A DNA stretch of 7,045 nt, taken from NCBI GenBank assembly GCA_017354065.1, contig JAFMRN010000123.1, forward strand, positions 1-7,045, written 5' to 3'. Below are positions 1 through 3,905 of the stretch, piece after piece. The DNA comes from Solirubrobacterales bacterium. Its GTDB lineage: Bacteria > Actinomycetota > Thermoleophilia > Solirubrobacterales > Solirubrobacteraceae. The translations under genes were made by a program, and so were the position numbers. The notes beneath the pieces were generated by a model, which was not told the DNA's origin, searched no databases, and worked only from the letters and a program-made list of their open reading frames with translations. The number at the start of each line of letters is the position of its first letter. The first letter of the stretch is position 1.

Positions 1-2
1 GC

Positions 3-1037
3 TCTGGCGGCTCACGCGGCGGCACCGCCCAGGAGATCGAGCGGCGCCGGCTGATCGCGATCGCCGTGATCGTCGTGGTGGTGATCCTGTTGATCCTGTT
101 GATCTCCAGCTGCCAGGCGTCGAACACGCGCAACTCACTGAAGAACTACAACAACAACGTGTCCGGGATCATCAACCGTTCCGACCAGACCGGCGGTGAG
201 GTGTTCCACGCCCTGTCCTCGGGCAGCGGCGGCACGACCGTCCAGCAGGATCTGGCAGCCCCGCTCCAGGACGCCTCAAGCGAGCTGAACGACGCTCAGA
301 ACCTGTCGGTGCCCGGGCAGATGTCCAAGGCTCAGCAGAACCTCGTGCTGGCGATGAAGATGCGCCACGACGGGATCCAGCTGCTGGCCAACAACGTGGT
401 TCAGGCGACCGGCTCCAGCAGCTCCGCCGCGCGCGCAGCGCTGCAGCAGATGGCCAGCGGAACGGGGATGTTCTGGGCCTCTGACGTGATCTACAAGTCC
501 TATGTGGCGCCTGCCATCGCCGGGGCGCTGCACGGCGACAACATCGCTGTGGGCGGGCCGTCCAACATCCAGATCAACCCGGGCCAGTTCGTCAGCGACC
601 TGGGCTGGTTGCAGACCAGCTACCTGGCCACCGAGCTGGGCGCCTCCGCCGGCGCTTCCGGCGGGAGCGGCAAGAACTCCACCGCGCCTGGCATCCACGG
701 CACCGCCCTGTCGACGGTCTCGGTCGGCGGCAAGCAGTTGCAGACCTCGGGGACCAACTCCGTGGCCGGCTCGCCGGCGCCGACGTTCACGCTGTCAGTG
801 CAGAACGGCGGTCAGTTCAACCAGTACGGGATCAAGTGCAAGGTCTCGGTCAGCGGCGGTAAGAGCGGGACCTCGACGATCCAGCAGATCAACAAGGGCC
901 AGACCACCACCTGTGACGTGAAGCTGTCCGGCACGGTGACCCCGGGCACCTACCAGGTCACGGCCAGCGTCAGCAAGGTGCCCGGTGAGACGAACGTGTC
1001 CAACAACACGCAGACCTACCAGGTCCAGTTCCAGTAG
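3..1037 (+). CDS. Membrane-anchored extracellular protein with CARDB-like C-terminus (5' partial)
   Basis: The frame is open to the left edge of the window, so the true start lies upstream; the GTG at 66 sits inside the membrane segment and is unlikely to be the start. The visible 344 residues begin with a short basic tail (ERRR near 13-16), then a hydrophobic segment at about 17-34 ending in ISSC (Cys37). This could be a signal anchor or a loose lipobox. The body is rich in Ser, Gly, Asn and Gln, with no catalytic motif I recognise. A helical-looking part (about 40-170) is followed by a Gly/Ser linker (about 210-250). The last ~90 residues resemble a CARDB/Ig-like beta-sandwich, ending in a typical NNTQTYQVQF strand. 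Cys279 and Cys304 in that domain could form a disulphide outside the cell. It likely displays a binding domain at the envelope. The family is not recognised; the function is unknown. Confidence 0.82.
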   Translation, partial: SGGSRGGTAQEIERRRLIAIAVIVVVVILLILLISSCQASNTRNSLKNYNNNVSGIINRSDQTGGEVFHALSSGSGGTTVQQDLAAPLQDASSELNDAQNLSVPGQMSKAQQNLVLAMKMRHDGIQLLANNVVQATGSSSSAARAALQQMASGTGMFWASDVIYKSYVAPAIAGALHGDNIAVGGPSNIQINPGQFVSDLGWLQTSYLATELGASAGASGGSGKNSTAPGIHGTALSTVSVGGKQLQTSGTNSVAGSPAPTFTLSVQNGGQFNQYGIKCKVSVSGGKSGTSTIQQINKGQTTTCDVKLSGTVTPGTYQVTASVSKVPGETNVSNNTQTYQVQFQ

Positions 1038-1040
1038 GCC

Positions 1041-1055
1041 GGGTGGCGGCCACCC
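1041..1055 (+). terminator. GC hairpin after the first gene (weak terminator candidate)
   Basis: GGGTGG at 1041-1046 pairs perfectly with CCACCC at 1050-1055 around a CGG loop, starting 4 nt after the TAG stop. No U-run follows, so it is at best a U-less terminator or an mRNA 3'-end stabiliser. Confidence 0.35.
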
Positions 1056-1063
1056 ACGGTCCC

Positions 1064-1069
1064 TACCCT
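1064..1069 (+). promoter_or_regulatory. -10 box (TACCCT) of a probable leaderless promoter for DUF4446-pheA
   Basis: TACCCT fits the actinobacterial TANNNT -10 pattern and ends 7 nt before the ATG at 1077. This puts the transcription start at, or one base before, the start codon. No Shine-Dalgarno lies between them. No good -35 hexamer is visible; the hairpin at 1041-1055 occupies part of that region. Confidence 0.5.
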
Positions 1070-1076
1070 CAGTCGG

Positions 1077-1697
1077 ATGAGCCAGATCACCACCAGCGTC
1101 GGGATCATCGCGATGGCCGCCGGCCTCGTCGCGGTGATTGCCCTGCTCTGGGCGATCTCCGTGAGCCTCACGATCCGCCGGATCCGCAACGCGCAGCGGC
1201 AGGTGCTGGGTGATTCCAACCAGGATCTGGTGGCCCACGCCGCCGGGCTGGAGAACGAGTTCCGCGCCCTGCACCAGTACGTGGCTGACAGCGTTGAGCA
1301 GATGGACCAGCGCGTCGGCGCGGTTGAGGAGCGCGTCAACGGAACGATCTCCTACCACGCGGTGGTGCGTTATGACGCCTACGGTGAGACCTCCGGCCGC
1401 CAGTCAGCCTCGATCGCGCTGCTGGACGCGAATCAGACCGGGATCGTGCTGTCCTCGATCCACCACCGCGACCACGCACGCATGTACGTGAAGCAGGTAC
1501 GCGCGGGCAACCCTGAGATCGAGCTCTCCCCCGAGGAGCAGGCGTGCGTGCGCCTGGCACTGTCCGGGGAGACCCAGCACATAGACGACGAGCTGGAGGC
1601 GCTGCGCTCAGAAGGCGTGCGCCGCGTGATGCGACGCGGCGGCGCTGAAGAGCCGGAACCGCCGCCGCTGCGCTTCGGCGAGCCCGGCGAGGCATGA
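1077..1697 (+). CDS. DUF4446 family membrane protein
   Basis: This 206-residue protein has one N-terminal transmembrane helix (about 8-30), a short basic stop-transfer patch with IRRIR, and a coiled-coil-prone stretch (about 40-90). The conserved DUF4446 core (about 95-170) has VRYDAYGETSGRQSASIALL, then VLSSIHHRDHARMYVKQV and a LSPEEQ motif. This order matches the family. The C-terminus is a charged, proline-rich tail. The role is unknown; the topology suggests a small inner-membrane protein with its conserved domain probably cytoplasmic. In Firmicutes, relatives often lie near parB and the origin, which fits the nearby gyrase genes, though this is inference. The ATG at 1077 is chosen because a TANNNT box lies 7 nt upstream. 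Its TGA overlaps the pheA ATG, so the two are probably co-transcribed and translationally coupled. Confidence 0.9.
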   Translation: MSQITTSVGIIAMAAGLVAVIALLWAISVSLTIRRIRNAQRQVLGDSNQDLVAHAAGLENEFRALHQYVADSVEQMDQRVGAVEERVNGTISYHAVVRYDAYGETSGRQSASIALLDANQTGIVLSSIHHRDHARMYVKQVRAGNPEIELSPEEQACVRLALSGETQHIDDELEALRSEGVRRVMRRGGAEEPEPPPLRFGEPGEA

Positions 1698-2548
1698 CAC
1701 GCGCGGGTTACCTGGGACCGGAAGGGACCTTCACACACGCGGCGGTACTGGCCACTCCGGGCTCCGGCGAGCTCGAGCTCGTCGCCCTGCCGACGATCGT
1801 CGACACGGTCCAGGCCGTGGCCGACGGTGAGGTGGCGCTGGGGCTGGTGCCGATCGAGAACTCGATTGAGGGCTCGGTCTCGGCGACGCTGGACACGCTC
1901 AGCATGGACACCCAGGACGTCAGCATCGTCGGTGAGGTGGTCCAGGAGATCGAACAGTGCCTGATCGGTCCCGCCGGCCTTGCGCTGGAGGAGATTGAGG
2001 TCGTCGCCTCCCACCCCCAGGCCAGCGCGCAGTGCGCCCACTACCTGCACCGGACCCTGCCCCACGCCCGCGTTATGACAACCACCTCCACGGCGGACGC
2101 GGTGCGGCTGGTGTCAGAGCGCGGCGGGAACTGGGCCGCCTTGGGCCCGCGCGTGGCGGCCGAGCGCTACGGCGCCTCCGTGCTGGTTGACAGCGTTGAG
2201 GACCACGACGGAAACCGCACGCGGTTCGTGTGGCTGGCGCGGCGCGGCGGGCCGGTCAGCCAGTTCCCCGCCGGACGCCGGGACGGGGCCTGGAAGACCT
2301 CGATCGTGTTCTGGGGCCAGGGCACGGATCAGCCGGGCTGGCTGGTGCGCTGCCTGTCCGAGCTGTCCGAGCGCGGCGTGAACATGACCCGGATCGAGTC
2401 GCGCCCGCTGAAGCAGCGCCTCGGCGAGTACATGTTCTTCATCGACTGCAGCGGCGCTTCGGACGCTGCGCCGCTGTCCGCGGCGCTGCCGGCGCTGCGC
2501 CGCCACGTTGAGGTGTTCCGCGCCTTGGGGTCCTACCCGGCCGCCTGA
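1694..2548 (+). CDS. pheA: Prephenate dehydratase (monofunctional, PDT plus ACT domains)
   Basis: The enzyme converts prephenate to phenylpyruvate, with loss of water and CO2, in cytoplasmic phenylalanine biosynthesis. The 284 residues match the usual monofunctional length, with no chorismate mutase domain. PDT domain (about 4-183): GPEGTFTHAA at 8-17, PIENSIEGSV at 53-62, SHPQA at 106-110, and NRTRF at 174-178 carrying the catalytic Thr of the TRF motif (Thr176). ACT domain (about 200-280): PGWLV at 214-218 stands where the Phe-binding GALV motif is usual, and ESRP is at 235-238. Feedback inhibition by phenylalanine is therefore likely, with an Ala-to-Trp change in the first motif that could alter the effector site. 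The start ATG overlaps the DUF4446 stop (ATGA). Upstream there is only a weak GGCGAGG, consistent with translational coupling. Identification is firm. Confidence 0.96.
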   Translation: MTRAGYLGPEGTFTHAAVLATPGSGELELVALPTIVDTVQAVADGEVALGLVPIENSIEGSVSATLDTLSMDTQDVSIVGEVVQEIEQCLIGPAGLALEEIEVVASHPQASAQCAHYLHRTLPHARVMTTTSTADAVRLVSERGGNWAALGPRVAAERYGASVLVDSVEDHDGNRTRFVWLARRGGPVSQFPAGRRDGAWKTSIVFWGQGTDQPGWLVRCLSELSERGVNMTRIESRPLKQRLGEYMFFIDCSGASDAAPLSAALPALRRHVEVFRALGSYPAA

Positions 2549-2550
2549 AC

Positions 2551-2569
2551 GCGGACGTGTTTGGTCCGC
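2551..2569 (+). terminator. Hairpin after pheA (U-less terminator candidate)
   Basis: GCGGAC at 2551-2556 pairs perfectly with GTCCGC at 2564-2569 around a 7-nt loop, 2 nt after the pheA TGA. There is no U-tract behind it. It lies just before the -10 box of the next gene. Confidence 0.4.
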
Positions 2570-2581
2570 CAAGCCCGTCTG

Positions 2582-2587
2582 TACACT
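2582..2587 (+). promoter_or_regulatory. -10 box (TACACT) of a probable leaderless promoter for the HNH gene
   Basis: TACACT matches TANNNT and ends 9 nt before the ATG at 2597. A weak -35-like TTTGGT or TTGGTC lies 15-16 nt upstream, at about 2560-2566. There is no Shine-Dalgarno before the ATG. This box is the main reason for preferring the 2597 start. Confidence 0.5.
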
Positions 2588-2596
2588 TTCCCGGCG

Positions 2597-3214
2597 ATGG
2601 GCTCCGCAATACCAGCGCCAGCTTGGTCCGTGCCGCTCTCTGAGCACCAGCGGCGCGGATCTGACGTGGGCAGGGTGCTTGTGCTGAATGCGACCTACGA
2701 GCCGGTCAACGTGTGCACCGTGCGCCGCGCGATCGTGCTGTTGCTGAAGGAGAAGGCCGAGGTCATCGAGCGGGTTGACCGGGAGCTGCACTCCGCCAAC
2801 ACCTCGATGTCGCGGCCGGCCGTGATCCGGCTCGTCTCCTATGTGCGGATCCCGCGTGACACCCACCGGCGCAAGATCACGCGCCGCGCGGTGTTCGCGC
2901 GTGATGACTGGACCTGCCAGTACTGCGGCGCGCGCAGCCAGCTGACCGTCGACCACGTGATCCCGCGTTCCAAGGGCGGCGGCTCGACCTGGGACAACAT
3001 CGTCGCCTCCTGTGCGCCCTGTAACCGGCGCAAGGGCGATCTGCTTCCGCGTCAGGCGGGTATGCAGCTGGCGCGGCCGCCGCGCACGCCCAACCCGGAC
3101 GTCTTCATCCACGTCGCGAGTCCGACGATCCCGGTCTCCTGGCGCCAGTACCTCAGCGCCCAGCAGGCCGCATCGCAGACTCAGACTGCGACTGTCCAGG
3201 CAGCGGCCGCCTGA
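2597..3214 (+). CDS. HNH endonuclease family protein
   Basis: A 205-residue protein with a C-terminal HNH/zinc-finger nuclease fold. A metal-binding pair CQYC (Cys107, Cys110) is followed by VDHVIPRSKGG, with Asp119-His120 as the metal- and base-providing pair. Asn134 is in WDNIV, and the second pair is CAPCN (Cys139, Cys142). The N-terminal part (about 24-60) has the conserved VLVLNATYEPVNVCTVRRA block seen in chromosomal HNH proteins of actinobacteria and other phyla. Together these suggest an intact metal-dependent nuclease or nicking fold. The biological role and DNA target are unknown. No intron, intein or restriction partner lies nearby, so it looks like a resident gene, not a homing element. 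Start choice: ATG 2597 follows a TANNNT box. TTG 2561 falls inside the hairpin after pheA and is rejected; GTG 2666 (giving MGRVLVLNATYEP) is a reasonable alternative. Confidence 0.88.
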   Translation: MGSAIPAPAWSVPLSEHQRRGSDVGRVLVLNATYEPVNVCTVRRAIVLLLKEKAEVIERVDRELHSANTSMSRPAVIRLVSYVRIPRDTHRRKITRRAVFARDDWTCQYCGARSQLTVDHVIPRSKGGGSTWDNIVASCAPCNRRKGDLLPRQAGMQLARPPRTPNPDVFIHVASPTIPVSWRQYLSAQQAASQTQTATVQAAAA

Positions 3215-3246
3215 GCTGTTAAAAACCTGCGTCGCCCGTACAGCTC
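3213..3246 (+). terminator. Inverted repeat at the HNH stop codon
   Basis: GAGCTGT at 3213-3219 pairs with ACAGCTC at 3240-3246 (7 bp), overlapping the TGA stop. The 20-nt loop is long for an intrinsic terminator and no U-run follows, so support is weak. Confidence 0.25.
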
Positions 3247-3261
3247 CGCCTCTACCTCTTG

Positions 3262-3267
3262 TACTCT
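3262..3267 (+). promoter_or_regulatory. -10 box (TACTCT) for the intergenic RNA unit
   Basis: TACTCT fits TANNNT and would start transcription near 3273-3275, just upstream of the long Shine-Dalgarno. Overlapping TTGTAC at 3259-3264 could be misread as a -35, but no -10 sits 17 nt after it. No convincing -35 is visible. Confidence 0.4.
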
Positions 3268-3279
3268 TTGAGTTACCAG

Positions 3280-3295
3280 AGAAAGGAGGTGGTCC
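3280..3295 (+). promoter_or_regulatory. Extreme Shine-Dalgarno: 16-nt complement to the 16S rRNA 3' end
   Basis: AGAAAGGAGGTGGTCC can pair continuously with the usual actinobacterial 16S 3' end (GGATCACCTCCTTTCT), with a single G-U wobble at 3292. Ordinary ribosome binding sites use 4-8 of these positions. A TTG start codon lies at 3300. The 3' part (GGTCC, 3291-3295) is also one arm of a local hairpin. The 16S sequence of this organism is not in the window; the match is to the known conserved tail. Confidence 0.65.
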
Positions 3296-3299
3296 AAAC

Positions 3300-3344
3300 T
3301 TGTCTGACAGTACCTTTGGGACCCTGGAGGTGTCCGGCCGCTAG
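3300..3344 (+). CDS. Possible 14-codon ORF behind the extreme Shine-Dalgarno
   Basis: TTG at 3300 opens a short frame encoding (M)SDSTFGTLEVSGR, ending at TAG 3342-3344. The only reason to call it is the remarkable ribosome binding site 5-10 nt upstream. The TTG lies in the 16-nt loop of the hairpin 3291-3323, and the stop codon abuts the next hairpin at 3344. The peptide has no run of one amino acid that would suggest an attenuator, no signal peptide and no recognised family. It may be a real micropeptide, a regulatory upstream ORF whose translation changes the folding of the RNA after it, or chance. No longer ORF with a plausible start follows before the terminator-like stem. Confidence 0.3.
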   Translation: MSDSTFGTLEVSGR

Positions 3345-3503
3345 AGGGTGCCGGTGCGGCGATCTTGTCGCCCAGACCCTCACCAGTCGGGAGGCTGACC
3401 CCGCTTAGCGGAGGCCAACCCGTGGCACCGCCGCTCTGGTCGTCGGAACTCGTCCCTCCGGCGCAGTACTGGCCAGCGCGGTTAGCCAGCCAATCTAGTA
3501 ATG

Positions 3504-3536
3504 CGAGGGGTGCCGTGTGTCGAGCGGCGCCCCTCG
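3504..3536 (+). terminator. Strong terminator-like hairpin
   Basis: CGAGGGGTGCCG at 3504-3515 pairs with CGGCGCCCCTCG at 3525-3536: 12 bp with one G-U, and a 9-nt loop. This is the strongest stem in the gap. The following bases, GTGTCGTTAAGG, hold no proper U-tract. It most likely ends the intergenic RNA unit before the DUF2277 promoter. Confidence 0.5.
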
Positions 3537-3562
3537 TGTCGTTAAGGGATCTGTCGAGTTTT

Positions 3563-3578
3563 GGGTGCTATAGCGCCC
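3563..3578 (+). promoter_or_regulatory. Near-palindrome upstream of the DUF2277 gene (operator candidate)
   Basis: GGGTGCTATAGCGCCC is an 8+8 inverted repeat with one mismatched pair (T-G), centred between 3570 and 3571, about 32 bp before the -10 box at 3610. It could bind a dimeric regulator, but the central TGCTATAGC also resembles an extended -10 element. Function is not shown. Confidence 0.25.
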
Positions 3579-3609
3579 ATTAGCGTGCTTCCCCCCTTGG
3601 CCGCGGGCG

Positions 3610-3615
3610 TAGGCT
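3610..3615 (+). promoter_or_regulatory. -10 box (TAGGCT) of a probable leaderless promoter for DUF2277
   Basis: TAGGCT ends 7 nt before the ATG at 3623, the same geometry as the box before the DUF4446 gene. No Shine-Dalgarno lies between, and the -35 region is a C-run without a TTGACA-like sequence. Confidence 0.5.
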
Positions 3616-3622
3616 CTGAGCT

Positions 3623-3901
3623 ATGTGCCGCAACATCCGAACACTCCACAACTTCGAGCCGCCGGCGACCGAGGAAGAGATTCACGCCTCCGCCCTGCAG
3701 TACGTCCGCAAGATCTCGGGCTACACCAAGCCGTCCCACGCCAACGAGGCTGCCTTTGAGCAGGCCGTTTTAGAGGTGGCCGCCGCCACCTCACGTCTGT
3801 TGGATGCGCTGGTGACCAGCGCCCCGCCGAAGGACCGCGAGACAGAGGCCGCCAAGGCGCGCACCCGCTCCGCCGAGCGCTACGGCCCGCGCGCGGCCTA
3901 G
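3623..3901 (+). CDS. DUF2277 family small protein
   Basis: The 92-residue protein opens with MCRNIRTLHNFEPPAT, the family signature, continues with QYVRKISGYTKPS (about 27-39), and has RLLDALVTSAPPKDRE (about 58-73) before a basic tail. Length and motifs match the whole family, so it is complete. It is predicted soluble and mostly helical with no signal peptide. The single Cys2 next to the start and the conserved Arg and Asn residues are family features, but no activity is established that I know of. The start ATG follows a TANNNT box by 7 nt and lacks a ribosome binding site, suggesting a leaderless mRNA. It faces gyrA tail-to-tail with a 2-bp gap, so its transcript must either stop at the shared hairpin or run antisense into gyrA. 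Confidence 0.93.
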   Translation: MCRNIRTLHNFEPPATEEEIHASALQYVRKISGYTKPSHANEAAFEQAVLEVAAATSRLLDALVTSAPPKDRETEAAKARTRSAERYGPRAA

Positions 3902-3905
3902 CGCT
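3876..3905. terminator. Shared hairpin across the two convergent stop codons (DUF2277/gyrA)
   Basis: AGCGCTA at 3876-3882 pairs with TAGCGCT at 3899-3905. After one bulged C, GGCC at 3884-3887 pairs with GGCC at 3895-3898, leaving a 7-nt loop. The stem includes the TAG of DUF2277 and most of the gyrA stop on the other strand, so both transcripts form it. No U-run follows on either side. It is a candidate bidirectional U-less terminator. Confidence 0.42.

Larger units (their letters stand above)
3274..3540 (+). ncRNA. Candidate structured RNA or leader transcript, unclassified
   Basis: Most of the 408-bp gap between the HNH and DUF2277 genes looks like one transcription unit: a TANNNT box at 3262, then a run of nearly abutting hairpins, ending in a strong terminator-like stem. 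Helices I can pair by hand are: 3291-3298 with 3315-3323 (8 bp, one bulged G); 3344-3349 with 3376-3381, enclosing 3358-3362 with 3368-3372; 3382-3386 with 3436-3440, enclosing nested 3389-3391/3419-3421, 3393-3395/3414-3416 and 3401-3404/3408-3411; 3442-3447 with 3457-3462 (one G-U); 3469-3473 with 3485-3489; and 3504-3515 with 3525-3536. I do not recognise it as RNase P, SRP RNA, tmRNA or 6S. Hairpins arise easily in GC-rich DNA, so the boundaries and the RNA itself are inferred. Confidence 0.45.

Noticed and set aside
66..68. GTG at 66 as the start of the first gene
   Set aside because: The frame is open upstream, and starting here would cut a membrane helix in half and drop its basic flank.
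2561..2596. TTG at 2561 as the HNH start, giving 217 residues
   Set aside because: It falls inside the hairpin after pheA and before the -10 box at 2582, so a transcript from that promoter would lack it.
3203..3210. GCGGCCGC palindrome at the end of the HNH gene
   Set aside because: An 8-bp GC palindrome is expected by chance at this base composition and encodes Ala-Ala-Ala near the C-terminus.
3012..3344. 110-codon + strand ORF that ends with the micro-ORF
   Set aside because: Its first two thirds are an out-of-frame shadow of the HNH gene; only the last 14 codons follow a ribosome binding site.
3422..3456. T-box-like GTGGCACCGC followed by CGTCCCT
   Set aside because: It resembles the core T-box motif, but the flanking AGGG is absent, I found no Stem I elements, and the next gene is DUF2277 with its own promoter. 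A cmscan hit to Rfam RF00230 would revive it.
3491..3510. TPP-riboswitch-like AATCTAGTAATGCGAGGGG
   Set aside because: Only a loose echo of the 3' half; the CTGAGA and CTGATCTGG cores are absent and no thiamine gene follows.
3365..3583. 72-codon + strand ORF in the gap, TTG start
   Set aside because: No ribosome binding site, low-complexity composition, and it runs through the terminal hairpin; more likely chance in GC-rich noncoding DNA.
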